This document shows positions 51,620 through 61,515 of a stretch of 64,000 bases of DNA, piece after piece. A program made the translations under genes and the position numbers. A model generated the notes under the pieces. It did not search any database, had not been told where the DNA came from, and saw nothing but the letters and a program-made list of their open reading frames with translations. Positions within the stretch are counted from its first letter, which is position 1. Each line of letters begins with the position of its first letter. This stretch comes from Thiomargarita sp. GTDB taxonomy: Bacteria; Pseudomonadota; Gammaproteobacteria; Beggiatoales; Beggiatoaceae. The stretch lies in contig DZAL01000003.1 in NCBI GenBank assembly GCA_022729575.1, positions 1 through 64,000 of the forward strand, in the 5' to 3' direction.

Positions 51620-51669
51620 TGTGATATACTGCTCCTGTTGTGGAATTAAGAATTAAGAATTTTCCTTAT

Positions 51670-51770
51670 GTATAACCACCCCCGGCCCCTCCTTGTTAAG
51701 GAGGGGAGAATGCGCCAACTGAGTTGGCATGGTGTACTCCCCTCCTTGTTAAGGAGGGGCAGGGGGTGGT
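51670..51770. repeat. Inverted pair of CCCCTCCTTGTTAAGGAGGGG repeats
   Basis: AACCACCCCCGGCCCCTCCT at the left faces AGGAGGGGCAGGGGGTGGTT at the right around a unique centre. It lies between two divergently transcribed genes. AAGAATTAGACTAAT is directly repeated just after it (51778-51807). Confidence 0.75.
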
Positions 51771-51874
51771 TGAATTAAGAATTAGACTAATAAGAATTAG
51801 ACTAATCCCTACGAGTTATGACCAAATCCTACCATATCAAACTAAGAATTTTCCTTAACCGAAAACAATCTATT

Positions 51875-52993
51875 ATGTCAGGAAATACATTTGGAAAAAT
51901 ATTCACCGTGACTTCTTTCGGTGAAAGTCATGGGCCAGCCTTGGGCGGTATTGTCGATGGTTGTCCTCCTGGAATGGTGTTGACTGAAGAAGATATACAA
52001 GGCGATTTAAACCGGCGGAAACCGGGGACTTCTCGCCATACCACACAACGTCGAGAAGATGATAAAATCATTATTCTCTCTGGTGTTTTTGCAGGTAAAA
52101 CCACCGGTTGCCCGATTGGTCTCATTATTCATAACACCGATCAACGATCTAAGGATTATACCAAAATTCAAGACCAGTTTCGACCTGGTCATGCTGATTA
52201 CACTTATCAACAAAAATATGGTATTCGTGATTATCGTGGCGGCGGTAGAGCTTCGGCGCGTGAAACTGCCATTCGGGTAGCGGCTGGGGCCATTGCGAAA
52301 AAATATTTAAACTTAACTTATGGTATTAAAATTCGTGGGTATTTGGCTCAGTTGGGTCCATTACGGACCGATTTGAACCATTTTGACTGGGAAGAGGTGA
52401 ATCGCAATTCCTTTTTTTGTCCAGATGCGACTAAAGTTTCAGCATTGGAAGATTACATGGATGCTTTACGTAAAGAAGGTAATTCCATTGGGGCCAAAGT
52501 CACCGTGATTGCCAGTGGGGTCCCGGTGGGTTTCGGGGAACCTATCTTCGATCGATTAGATGCGGAGTTAGCTCACGCTTTGATGAGCATTAATGCGGTC
52601 AAAGGGGTAGAAATTGGCGATGGGTTTGCTTGTGTGGAACAAAAAGGGACTCAACATCGTGATGAGATGGCACCGGACGGCTTTTTAAGTAATCATGCGG
52701 GAGGTATTTTGGGTGGAATTTCGACGGGACAAGACATTATTGCCAAGATTGCGCTCAAACCAACATCGAGTATTCGCTTACCAGGTCGCAGTGTGGACCT
52801 GAATGGTCAACCGACCGAGGTAATAACCACGGGTCGCCATGATCCTTGCGTAGGCATTCGTGCCACCCCGATTGCAGAAGCTATGGTCGCGTTAGTATTG
52901 ATGGACCATGCACTGCGCCATCGTGGACAAAATTTTGCAGTAACTTCGGTGACACCTATTATTCCAGGTGTACCACAGCATTATGGAGGATGA
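51875..52993 (+). CDS. aroC: Chorismate synthase AroC
   Basis: AroC converts EPSP to chorismate with reduced FMN, the last step of the shikimate route. The product is 372 residues from ATG 51875; the upstream frame to 51818 is not conserved. Signatures seen are [11 protein letters not shown]-x2-[10 protein letters not shown] and R-H-D-P-C-V-G-I-R. It is full length and a single-gene unit. Confidence 0.97.
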   Translation: MSGNTFGKIFTVTSFGESHGPALGGIVDGCPPGMVLTEEDIQGDLNRRKPGTSRHTTQRREDDKIIILSGVFAGKTTGCPIGLIIHNTDQRSKDYTKIQDQFRPGHADYTYQQKYGIRDYRGGGRASARETAIRVAAGAIAKKYLNLTYGIKIRGYLAQLGPLRTDLNHFDWEEVNRNSFFCPDATKVSALEDYMDALRKEGNSIGAKVTVIASGVPVGFGEPIFDRLDAELAHALMSINAVKGVEIGDGFACVEQKGTQHRDEMAPDGFLSNHAGGILGGISTGQDIIAKIALKPTSSIRLPGRSVDLNGQPTEVITTGRHDPCVGIRATPIAEAMVALVLMDHALRHRGQNFAVTSVTPIIPGVPQHYGG

Positions 52994-53032
52994 GTTTGAC
53001 GGTTTTAGTTAAGAGTTAAGAGGAGTATCCGT

Positions 53033-54172
53033 TTATGATGTCATGGGTAACGTAAAATAAAAGGTGCTACCTTGATTAAGTTGGCTATCGATGCCAACTT
53101 GACCACCTAATTTTTCAGCGATTTGTTGTACAATCGAGAGTCCTAACCCATGTCCTTCCACTTTGGCATGGAGTCGGGTAAACGGTGTAAATAACAAAGT
53201 TTGTGCTTCTGGACTCAAACCTTTACCGTTATCACGGACCCAAAACCGTACTAAATTATTGGTAGTGAGAGTGGCCCCTAACTCTAAAATTGGCGGTTGT
53301 CCTCCATATTTCAAACCGTTACTAATGTAATTAACCCATATCTCTTCCACCCAGGGGGCGTAACCTAACGCAGATGGCCATTCTGGCGACAGATGAATAA
53401 TGGCTTGGTATTCTTTAATCATAAAATTCAGGCGTTGCTGCATGACTTGATGAATAATGTCAACCATGTTTAAAGGTTCAAGGTTAACCTGCGTTTGTCT
53501 GGATACTCCTGCTAAGGTGAGTAGAGCCTGGATGATACTAAACATCTGTTTGCTGGCGCGATGTATCATATCGATTCGTTTGCCAGCTTTGGGCACGATA
53601 GTACATTCAGAAAGGAGTAATCCACTGAGTCCCAAAATACCTGCCAAAGGATTTTTAAGATCATGAGCCACCGTATGAGCAAATGAGTCAAGCTCTAGGT
53701 TACGCTTTTCTAATTCCGCAGTACGCTCCATTAACAATCGCATAGCTTCTTGGAGTTGTTGATTTTGTGCTTGCAATTGGTGCCGTTGTTGAAAAAGAGT
53801 AAGTTGATTGGTTACTCGTACCAATACTTCTTCATGCTGAAACGGTTTGGTAATATAATCAGCCGCCCCAACTTGAAATCCTTTGAGTTTATCAGCAGTA
53901 TCGGAGAGAGCCGTCATAAAAATGATAGGAATATGACTGGTCCTTGGGTTATCTTTGATGTGTCGACAGGTTTCAAAGCCATCTAATCCTGGTGGCATCA
54001 TCACATCCAGCAAAATTAGATCAGGCAGTTGACGTTCCAATACTTGCAATGCGTATTCACCACTGCGAGCCACTAATACTTTAAACTGATGGTCAGTTAA
54101 AAATTTAAACAACATACTTATGTTATCTGGAATATCATCTACTATCAAAATTTGAGGAGGGGGTAGTGGCAT
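53033..54172 (-). CDS. Response regulator receiver/histidine kinase hybrid
   Basis: The start is taken at ATG 54172; the frame is open to 54298, but that stretch is translated palindromic repeat (L-K-K-L-S-N-L). The product is about 380 residues. A receiver domain has I-L-I-V-D-D, the phospho-Asp in L-I-L-L-D-V-M-M-P and Lys in Y-I-T-K-P-F. A coiled coil and HisKA follow with the His in V-A-H-D-L-K-N-P-L. The HATPase has V-N-Y-I-S-N-G-L-K-Y, D-N-G-K-G-L and G-L-G-L-S. It is a cytoplasmic relay kinase without membrane sensor. The partner is unknown. Confidence 0.9.
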   Translation of the reverse strand: MPLPPPQILIVDDIPDNISMLFKFLTDHQFKVLVARSGEYALQVLERQLPDLILLDVMMPPGLDGFETCRHIKDNPRTSHIPIIFMTALSDTADKLKGFQVGAADYITKPFQHEEVLVRVTNQLTLFQQRHQLQAQNQQLQEAMRLLMERTAELEKRNLELDSFAHTVAHDLKNPLAGILGLSGLLLSECTIVPKAGKRIDMIHRASKQMFSIIQALLTLAGVSRQTQVNLEPLNMVDIIHQVMQQRLNFMIKEYQAIIHLSPEWPSALGYAPWVEEIWVNYISNGLKYGGQPPILELGATLTTNNLVRFWVRDNGKGLSPEAQTLLFTPFTRLHAKVEGHGLGLSIVQQIAEKLGGQVGIDSQLNQGSTFYFTLPMTS

Positions 54173-54223
54173 ATAGATTTTAAGATTAACAACATGATAG
54201 TTACGGTTCGAGATTTGAAATCG

Positions 54224-54348
54224 AGATTTGACAACTTTTTTAAAGTTGTCAAATCTTAAATTCGATTCGAGATTTGACAACTTTTTTAAAGTTGTCAAAT
54301 CTTAAATTCGATTCGAGATTTGACAACTTTTTTAAAGTTGTCAAATCT
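54224..54348. repeat. Three tandem AGATTTGACAACTTTTTTAA palindromes
   Basis: Three 33-bp palindromes follow each other with about 41-bp spacing, joined by TTAAATTCGATTCG. They lie upstream of the hybrid kinase gene, and in one frame they would extend its N-terminus. Confidence 0.9.
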
Positions 54349-54426
54349 TAAAACCAACAGATTTTATTATCAAAAAATGGGGGAAGAAGGAAAAGGGTAT
54401 GAAATTCGGGCAGTTTGCTTAAAACC

Positions 54427-54502
54427 TGGTGCCGGCGAGACGACTCGAACGTCCGACCTGTTAATTACGAATCAACTGCTCTACCAACTGAGCTACGCCG
54501 GC
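54427..54502 (-). tRNA. tRNA-Thr (anticodon CGT)
   Basis: On the reverse strand the sequence folds as a 76-nt cloverleaf. The acceptor is GCCGGCG/CGCCGGC, the D arm GCTC..GAGC, the anticodon arm GTTGA-TTCGTAA-TTAAC, and the T arm GGACG-TTCGAGT-CGTCT. The discriminator is A, followed by an encoded CCA (54427-54429). Anticodon CGT reads ACG (threonine). The T-loop TTCGAGT is standard. Confidence 0.95.
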
Positions 54503-54719
54503 CTGATAGTAAACAAGTGTACAATAGAGTTTGGCAAGATGCAAGAGATTTTTGATAAAATTGTCTAAAACCATTATTTTCAATAAGATAGGATTTTCAA
54601 TTGACTTCAATGGCTAGGACTTACACACAACCCACGATCATTTTAAAAATATTATAACTTTCTGATAGTTACCATAACCAGTGCGTAAATTCTGCTCTCA
54701 TTGAAAATCCTCTCAAATT

Positions 54720-55745
54720 CTATTTTTTAGGTAAAGTCCGGGTGAGCCAGTTAAATAACCATTGTAATAAAGTATCGTTACGAGTAGCTAAATTGCTAAC
54801 TAATATAGTTGTTTTAACACTACGTCGTGAAATTTTGACTTGTGGACCTCGAGTAAAATGTCGTTGTTGGTTGATGCGTCGCAATGTTAAAATAGCCATA
54901 CCCAAGGCCCATAAGCAAAAACGACGGATACCTAATTCATTAGGAGGAATTAATAAAACATAGTGTAACGCATTCTGCAAATGAGTACATGCCACCGCAA
55001 TTAATGTCGCCAACCCTTCGCCAAAAGCAGGATCGTAGGTATTTGGTGATAATTTAGTCAAATCGAAACCTACTTGCTCAAAGACTTCTCGCGGGAGCCA
55101 ACAGGCTCCTCGTTGCCGGTCTTCCCAAAGATCTTTAAGAATATTAGTCATCTGTAAACCCTGACCGAAAGACAAAGCTAAAGTTTGCATGGGCACTTGA
55201 TGAAGAGCAATTTGAGGAGAATAATCACAAAATAATTCGGTCAACATTTCGCCGACCACCCCAGCCACATAATAGCAGTAACGATTCATTTCTGACAAAT
55301 CATGGAGTCCCTGCAAACTATTTTGTTGCTGAAATTCCGCCATCCCTTCTGCCATAATGCGAATACAACGGTGCAAAGCGGCTCGTTGCGTTGGGTTAAA
55401 ACTATGTGTAAGTTGGATTACCCGAGGAGTATTGGCAATCAAATCTTTTTCCGCCGCCAAGGTGGATCCAGACAATAAAGGACACAAAGCTTGACTAAAT
55501 ATTTGTGGATTAGCGACACCTGCTACCACTTGAATAAATTCCTGAGAAAATTGCCTTTTTTGAACGGGTGTTAAGGCCGGCTCATCTTCAATCGTATCGG
55601 CAATTCGACATAATAAATATCCATTGCTGACCACTTTACACAAAGGTGCGGGTAATTGTGGAATAGTCAAAGCAAAAGTTCTTGAAACCCCCTTTAAAAT
55701 ATGACATTGGTATTCTTCGTTGTTAGCGTAATTGTGGCTTAACAT
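54720..55745 (-). CDS. Squalene/phytoene synthase family protein (probable squalene synthase)
   Basis: The 341-residue trans-isoprenyl synthase has the first Asp motif D50-T-I-E-D54-E and the second in N-I-L-K-D-L-W-E-D, followed by R-G-A-C-W-L-P. S-R-T-F-A at residue 21 and Y-C-Y-Y-V-A-G-V-V-G are also typical. The layout resembles single-gene squalene synthases rather than HpnC/HpnD pairs. It condenses two farnesyl diphosphates head to head, for hopanoid or sterol precursors. A C-terminal hydrophobic helix is weak. No shc or carotenoid gene is nearby. Confidence 0.88.
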   Translation of the reverse strand: MLSHNYANNEEYQCHILKGVSRTFALTIPQLPAPLCKVVSNGYLLCRIADTIEDEPALTPVQKRQFSQEFIQVVAGVANPQIFSQALCPLLSGSTLAAEKDLIANTPRVIQLTHSFNPTQRAALHRCIRIMAEGMAEFQQQNSLQGLHDLSEMNRYCYYVAGVVGEMLTELFCDYSPQIALHQVPMQTLALSFGQGLQMTNILKDLWEDRQRGACWLPREVFEQVGFDLTKLSPNTYDPAFGEGLATLIAVACTHLQNALHYVLLIPPNELGIRRFCLWALGMAILTLRRINQQRHFTRGPQVKISRRSVKTTILVSNLATRNDTLLQWLFNWLTRTLPKK

Positions 55746-55944
55746 AAATTATGACTCCAACATAAAATTATAAAAACTTTAGCTTTCCTAAGCCTTCGAG
55801 GCTTGGGAAAGCTAGTATCAGATTATTCAACTCTTCGAAAATTGGAAAAATTTAAGTTATCTTTAAAGTTTTAAATCATAGCAAAATAAGATTGAATATT
55901 GAATTATGAATCAAACCGGGTTAAACTTAAAACTCACCTTACGC

Positions 55945-56105
55945 ACCACCACCCCTAGCCCCTCCTTGGTAAGGCGGGGAATAGCCTACGCCATTCAGGT
56001 AGTGCTTACTCCCCTCCTTACCAAGGAGAGGCAGGGTTGAGTTAATAGCCTCCGCCATTCAGGTAGTGCTTACTCCCCTCCTTACCAAGGAGGGGTTGGG
56101 GGTGG
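55945..56105. repeat. CCCCTCCTTGGTAAGG repeats, three units
   Basis: A forward copy (55950-55980) is followed by two inverted ones (about 56010-56040 and 56075-56105). The segment GCCATTCAGGTAGTGCTTAC and following bases is directly duplicated. The outer CTCACCTTACGCAC and GTGCGTAAGGTAAGT flanks are inverted, as at 42586-42685. A smaller CTTTCCTAAGCC palindrome is at 55783-55811. Confidence 0.75.
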
Positions 56106-56257
56106 TTGAGTTAACCGTGCGTAAGGTAAGTTAAAACACTCACTCGGTGAATTTGGCACGGCCATATCCGTTACCCTCATCGTTTAACACATTCATAGTA
56201 CACAGAGTGTACCACTTTCAATCAATACTACACTCTCAAACGACATCCCAAAATTTT

Positions 56258-57559
56258 ATGAAATCATCATTAACGACTTATTTTATCACCGTACTGTTAT
56301 TACTAAACTACGGTATTAACTCTATAGCATTAGCAGAAACTGAAACCATCGATTACATTGTCGCCATTGTCAATGACGAAGTGATTGTCAATAGTGTCCT
56401 ACAACAGGAAACGCGCCTCATTGTTGAAGATTTACGTCGCCAAAATATCGAATTGCCACCACGGCCCGAATTAGAAAAACAAGTGCTAGACCAGCTTATC
56501 ACGACCACTATACAATTACAACTAGCACAACGATTAGGTCTGACCGTAGAAGATAATATTTTAAACGAAGCCATTCGAAATGTAGCGGCTCAAAATAAGA
56601 TGGATTTAGCCGAATTTCGACGGTTTATCGAAACCGAAGGTTATACTTATGAACGTTATCGTGATAATGTCCGGAATCAACTGATGATTAGCCGCTTGCA
56701 ACAACGACAAGTCACTAATCGGATCAATGTGACCGCGCCAGAAATTGACAATTTTTTAATCAATCAAGCTCAAGCCGGCAAATCCAAGACCGACTATCAC
56801 CTACTGCATATTTTAATCGAAGTGCCAGAAGCCGCTTCCCCAGAAATCATTGCGCAGAAACAACAACAAGCCGAGGCTATCTTCAAACAGCTACAAGAAG
56901 GGGCTGATTTTAAAGCCACCGCGGTAGCAGTCTCTAATTCACCGAAAGCGTTGGAAGGAGGCGATTTAGGCTGGCTCCAAGACCACGAAGTACCCTCCTT
57001 ATTTCAAGACCTGGTCCCCCAAATGAAGACCGGAGAAATCAGTAAACCACTGCGTAATGCCAGCGGTTTTCATCTAATCAAATTAGTCGACCAACGTCAA
57101 ACGGGGAAAACGGTGGTGACTCAAACTAAAGTACGACATATTTTGATCAAAACCAATGAACTGGTCTCTGATTTTGAAGCCCAAAGTCGACTAGAACGAC
57201 TCCAAGCCCGGCTGGAACAAGGTGAGGATTTTGGTGAATTAGCCAAAGCTAACTCTGAAGATGCCGGCAGCGCGGCCAATGGTGGTTTATTAGAATGGGT
57301 TAATCCTGGCGATTTAACCCCAGAATTTGAAGAAGTGATGAATAAATTAGCCGAATCTAAAATCAGTGACCCCTTTAAATCACGTTATGGTTGGCACTTG
57401 CTAACCGTCTTAGCCCATCGCCAACATGATAACACTGACCAAGCCTTACGTACCAATGCCGCGAAACAAATTCAAAAACGCAAAGTAGAAGAAGAATTAC
57501 AATCCTGGTTGCGACAACTACGAGATGAATCATATATAGAAATCAAATCCAGTCAATAA
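56258..57559 (+). CDS. surA: Periplasmic peptidyl-prolyl isomerase/chaperone SurA
   Basis: ATG 56258 is chosen because a Sec signal peptide follows directly (cleavage after A-L-A near residue 25); the frame upstream is not conserved. The product is about 433 residues. A SurA N-terminal chaperone domain (D-Y-I-V-A-I-V-N-D-E-V-I) is followed by two parvulin domains, each with H-I-L-I and F-G/K-A-type motifs and G-G-D-L-G-W or N-G-G-L-L-E-W. It escorts outer-membrane proteins. The usual partners lptD and pdxA are absent. Confidence 0.95.
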   Translation: MKSSLTTYFITVLLLLNYGINSIALAETETIDYIVAIVNDEVIVNSVLQQETRLIVEDLRRQNIELPPRPELEKQVLDQLITTTIQLQLAQRLGLTVEDNILNEAIRNVAAQNKMDLAEFRRFIETEGYTYERYRDNVRNQLMISRLQQRQVTNRINVTAPEIDNFLINQAQAGKSKTDYHLLHILIEVPEAASPEIIAQKQQQAEAIFKQLQEGADFKATAVAVSNSPKALEGGDLGWLQDHEVPSLFQDLVPQMKTGEISKPLRNASGFHLIKLVDQRQTGKTVVTQTKVRHILIKTNELVSDFEAQSRLERLQARLEQGEDFGELAKANSEDAGSAANGGLLEWVNPGDLTPEFEEVMNKLAESKISDPFKSRYGWHLLTVLAHRQHDNTDQALRTNAAKQIQKRKVEEELQSWLRQLRDESYIEIKSSQ

Positions 57560-57635
57560 TGTCATCTAACCATAAACCAAGTATATAACTCTTGATGTTG
57601 GAGTCCGGAATTTATTCCGTTGGACTCCAACAGCT

Positions 57636-57739
57636 AAGTACTGAAGCAACAATTTTCTCGTATTTTCTTTCGCCCCTCGCCCTTTGGGAGAGGGGCCGGG
57701 GGTGAGGGAAAATACCGCCGAATTTATGCTTCAGAACTT
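57636..57739. mobile_element. Palindromic MITE-like element, AAGTACTGAAG family, copy 3
   Basis: AAGTACTGAAGCAACAATTT at the left is paired with AATTTATGCTTCAGAACTT at the right (diverged). The centre GGGAGAGGGGCCGGGGGTGA matches copy 2. It lies between surA and the TonB receptor. Confidence 0.75.
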
Positions 57740-57778
57740 ATAACCTTCGCCTCTTAGTTAAATTCAAAGAACATTCAA

Positions 57779-59914
57779 ATGAACAGATTCATTTACTCCT
57801 TTCTACTGTTTTACCCCCTGCTTGGCATGGCACAAACCGCAGGACCAGAAAGCACGGAAGATTTACTCAATATGTCCATGGAAGAATTGATGGAAGTTCA
57901 GATTGAAACTGCCAGCAAGGTGGCGGAAAAACTTGGCGCAGTCCCTGCTAGTGTGGTATTACTGACGCGGCAAGATATTCAACGCTATGGTTATACCTCG
58001 GTAACCGAAATTTTGCAGCATGTCTCTGGCGTCTATGAAATTGATTCCTTCAACCCAGGCGGGCCCACTCATGGAATCCGCGGCTATGTGAGTACCTCCG
58101 CTTCGAATCGAAATATCATTATTTTGGTAAATGGCGTGAACCAACTCTTTGATTATGACGCTTCTTATCTCTTCCCCGCAGTGCCCGTGCCCGTCGAAGC
58201 CATTGACCGCATTGAAATTGTGCGCGGGCCATTATCGGTGGTCTATGGCAGTGGCGCATTTTTTGGCGCCATCAATATCATCACCAATGAGGTACCACCA
58301 ACACAAAATTTTTCCTCTCGCGTGTCAGCTTTGGCAGGGAGTCGCGAATCCCGTCGTTTTGTGGGTCGCACCAGTTATACTCATCCCAAGGGACGATTCG
58401 TACTGAACGCTTCTACCTACCAAACCGCAGGGTTGGAGATTCCTTACCAGCAGTTAGAATCTAAACCTCTGGGACTGGAGGCCGGTATGACCACCGGTGG
58501 ACGATTAGAAAACCAGGAGACTTACCTGGAGTTTTCTGGCAACTATCAAGATTTTACCCTCGACCTGACTCACAGCGAATCCGATAGAGAAGGTTTTATC
58601 GCACAACCCACTATGCAGGGAGGCACCGTCAGAAGTGTAAACTCCACCCACTTGCGGTTAGGATACCAACAAAAATTCTCTCCGCAAATGACCCTTACCG
58701 GTAAATTGACCTACGCTAAAACGGGTGTTGACCTGACTTATGACGGTGTCATAATAGCGAATACTTGGGGAATGCAGAACATGAAAGATACTGCTTATGA
58801 AGGAGAGATGAATTTATGGTGGAAACCCCAGCCAACGTTTGACCTATCTAGTGGCCTGTACTACCGTTATATTCCCAAAGTCTCGACCTATATTAACATA
58901 CCTTCACTGCCAGTGCCATCTCTGCAAAAAGCGACTCAACATCTTCAAGCGGGTGAAAACGTAGCTACCTGGGCTGGGTTTTCCCAACTGAACTATTCTC
59001 CTAACCCCCGTTGGAAATGGGTCGCTGGGCTACGGTTAGAACAAACGTTAGGCTATGCCGCATTTGCCGAAGCGGGGAGAAATGCCGCTGAATACCAAAG
59101 TTTCACCCCCCATTACGAAGACCAAGACCTCGCCGTGATTCCCCGCTTGGCCGCCATTTACACGCCCACGGAGAAGCATATTTTCAAATGGTTATATGGC
59201 AAAGCCATTAACTCCCCTTCCTTTGGTCAAAACACCTCGACGCGACTGACTGCCGACCTCCCCAAGTTGGAAGCGGAAGAAATTGAAACGCTGGAATTTG
59301 ACTACCTCACCTATTTATCTCCGAGTTATCTGTTAAGTGCTAACCTGTTTCATAACCGCCTGCAAAACTTGTTAACACGGGTGATGACTATATCTTCGTC
59401 GGGCCAATACACGAGTTTCTTAGGGAATGGTGGGAAAGCGACTACCAACGGTGTCGAACTCAGTTTACAGGCACAACCCACCAAAGAATTACAACTGGAG
59501 TTAAGTGCCACCTATCAACAGACCAAGGACCAGCAGAATCCAGACCGAGAGGTCTCTTATTCGCCACATTGGTTAGGTCAGTTCAAAGTTGGCTATCAAT
59601 GGCCGCCGAAAATGACTCTCGGACTCACGGGCTATTATGTGTCCAGCATGGAGAGTTATTTTGACCCGTCACGGACCAATCCTGATGGCAGTTTAGGACG
59701 GCGGATTGGAAATGCGGTGGAAGATTATCTGGTGGTGAATGCCAACCTTCGTTACGCCGATTGGTTAACCAAAGGCACGTTTGTCAATTTGCATTGGTAT
59801 AACCTCTTCGACGTTGAGATTCGTTACCCGACGTCGAGTACTAATAGTTGGGCCAATAAAGGCACGGTGGGGTGGGAACGTAGTGTGATGGTCACGGTGG
59901 GATATGAGTTTTAG
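57779..59914 (+). CDS. TonB-dependent outer-membrane receptor
   Basis: This 711-residue protein has a signal peptide cleaved near M-A-Q (residue 19). The plug domain (about 35-165) has V-L-T-type R-Q-D-I-Q-R-Y-G, the R-G-P-L-S-V-V-Y-G-S-G-A motif and N-G-V-N. A 22-strand barrel follows, ending in aromatic V-G-Y-E-F. The N-terminal S-M-E-E-L-M-E-V-Q-I-E-T-A-S-K segment probably serves as TonB box. The ligand (siderophore, cobalamin or other) cannot be told. No TonB/ExbBD or ABC genes are adjacent. A 60-bp fragment of a related receptor gene lies at 62965-63026. Confidence 0.92.
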   Translation: MNRFIYSFLLFYPLLGMAQTAGPESTEDLLNMSMEELMEVQIETASKVAEKLGAVPASVVLLTRQDIQRYGYTSVTEILQHVSGVYEIDSFNPGGPTHGIRGYVSTSASNRNIIILVNGVNQLFDYDASYLFPAVPVPVEAIDRIEIVRGPLSVVYGSGAFFGAINIITNEVPPTQNFSSRVSALAGSRESRRFVGRTSYTHPKGRFVLNASTYQTAGLEIPYQQLESKPLGLEAGMTTGGRLENQETYLEFSGNYQDFTLDLTHSESDREGFIAQPTMQGGTVRSVNSTHLRLGYQQKFSPQMTLTGKLTYAKTGVDLTYDGVIIANTWGMQNMKDTAYEGEMNLWWKPQPTFDLSSGLYYRYIPKVSTYINIPSLPVPSLQKATQHLQAGENVATWAGFSQLNYSPNPRWKWVAGLRLEQTLGYAAFAEAGRNAAEYQSFTPHYEDQDLAVIPRLAAIYTPTEKHIFKWLYGKAINSPSFGQNTSTRLTADLPKLEAEEIETLEFDYLTYLSPSYLLSANLFHNRLQNLLTRVMTISSSGQYTSFLGNGGKATTNGVELSLQAQPTKELQLELSATYQQTKDQQNPDREVSYSPHWLGQFKVGYQWPPKMTLGLTGYYVSSMESYFDPSRTNPDGSLGRRIGNAVEDYLVVNANLRYADWLTKGTFVNLHWYNLFDVEIRYPTSSTNSWANKGTVGWERSVMVTVGYEF

Positions 59915-60144
59915 TGGATGGTGGGTAGTGGATAGCGGGATAAAAAACGCTTTGACTTTTTTCGAAACTCGAGGATGATAAAGACCTATCTGATTAACTT
60001 CAAGGAAAACTACAATAGCCTCCGATGCCGGACCAGAGGCTTTAGCCGGTTTGACACTCCGATACCGAAACTTTTATAATAACCAAAACATTCAACCTTT
60101 AGTTTGAATTACCCTAAACTATATTTTTTAAAACTGTTCAAATT

Positions 60145-61515
60145 ATGAAAACAACCTCTGTAAAAGTACCAAAATCAACCACTAAACCCTTGGCAAAAGA
60201 GTTAAAACGTGCGTTATCTACTGTGCAAGAGACACCCATCCTTGCTTCTCAGAATTTCAATCAGGTGCCCTTGTTAAAAATCGAGGACGATTCGATGCCG
60301 GACCAGAGGACGATAGCACAATGGCATGAATGGGCAAAAAGGGGAGATGCTGAAGCACAATATAATTTAGGAGTAACTTATCTCGAGGGTAAAGATACTC
60401 CACAAAATTATGAAGAAGCAATCAAATGGTTTAATGAAGCCGCGAAACAAGGGTCAGAGCTTGCTAAATTTAATCTGGCAAATGCTTACCGCAAAGGTAC
60501 AGGGGTTCCACAAAATGACAAACTCGCTTTAGAATTATTTGAAGAGATTTTGACAAGCCAGAGTTCTATTGAAGAAACTAACCGGTTCAGCATTCCGTTT
60601 AACCCTGATGCCTCTTTGGTATGGATGACTCGTGAAGCCATCCAAGCCATTAAATTGAAAGCCGCTAACCGTACCCTAGAAGACATCCTCAGCATGGTGG
60701 CACATGAATTTGGTGGTCCTTTGGATAGTTTGGAGTATAATATTACTTCCCAAAACGACCCGCAACGGGCTTTAAGATTCATCAAAATCATGCACGGGCT
60801 CCGGCAAACTTTTGGCGTGGTTTCTATGGATGCGGCTGAACTTCGGCGGCAAATGCAACAAGATAAGCAAGGGGAAGGGACCTTATTGACGCTATTGGAA
60901 CAATCGCTAGAGTTTAGCTTTTCATCATTGCTGACTCCTCAAAGTTTTGGTAGAATCAGTCAGCATTACTTTGCCTACGCTAAAAAGCACCATCTATTTA
61001 CTTTGGAACGCAGAGACTGGGAAAAAAATCATCTGGATGGCCAACTGCTTGATCTCAAGAAAAGATTGCAGAACGAATGGCAAAAGAGTTTTCATGCGAT
61101 AGCGGACCAGGGTAAGATGGACCTCCTATTAAAGTGGATTGAGGAACATTTTTTCCACCTAGACTTACAAGGTTTCCAACCTGAACAGATTCGCTTCAAA
61201 AACTATGGCATCACAGAATCGGTACTCACAATTATTTTCACCGAAATTTTGTCCAATGCCATTAAATACTACGAAGTCTCTTGCCCCCAGCCGGTATTGC
61301 TACACTGGCAATGCGACCAAACTGGCGGGAGGTTGACTTGTCAAAATCCGACTTCTCGTTTAGAATGTTACGATAAGGGCAGTAAAAAGGGGCACGATTT
61401 TTTGAATTTGATTGCCACCAATATGAATGGAGAGTTTACAACCACTCTCAGCCAAGACCAGTATATTACTACTTTTATTATTCCCACTGAGTTATTAATG
61501 GAGGAAACATTATGA
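60145..61515 (+). CDS. Sel1-repeat histidine kinase-like protein of a two-gene system
   Basis: The 456-residue product has no membrane segment. Residues about 58-138 hold two Sel1 repeats (A-Q-Y-N-L-G-V-T-Y-L-E-G and A-K-F-N-L-A-N-A-Y-R-K-G-T-G). A HisKA-like helix carries His187 in V-A-H-E-F-G-G-P-L. A helical insert is followed by an HATPase-like end with the N box E-I-L-S-N371-A-I-K and G2-like K-K-G-H-D-F-L. A clear D-x-G-x-G (G1) box is not seen, so ATP binding may be atypical. Its stop overlaps the next start as ATGA, so the receiver-HEPN protein is its obvious partner. Signal sensing through the Sel1 repeats is inferred. Confidence 0.75.
   Translation: MKTTSVKVPKSTTKPLAKELKRALSTVQETPILASQNFNQVPLLKIEDDSMPDQRTIAQWHEWAKRGDAEAQYNLGVTYLEGKDTPQNYEEAIKWFNEAAKQGSELAKFNLANAYRKGTGVPQNDKLALELFEEILTSQSSIEETNRFSIPFNPDASLVWMTREAIQAIKLKAANRTLEDILSMVAHEFGGPLDSLEYNITSQNDPQRALRFIKIMHGLRQTFGVVSMDAAELRRQMQQDKQGEGTLLTLLEQSLEFSFSSLLTPQSFGRISQHYFAYAKKHHLFTLERRDWEKNHLDGQLLDLKKRLQNEWQKSFHAIADQGKMDLLLKWIEEHFFHLDLQGFQPEQIRFKNYGITESVLTIIFTEILSNAIKYYEVSCPQPVLLHWQCDQTGGRLTCQNPTSRLECYDKGSKKGHDFLNLIATNMNGEFTTTLSQDQYITTFIIPTELLMEETL

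Noticed and set aside
53987-54298. Longer N-terminus of the receiver/kinase hybrid
   Set aside because: Residues before ATG 54172 are translated palindromes (L-K-K-L-S-N-L); the receiver fold starts right after 54172.
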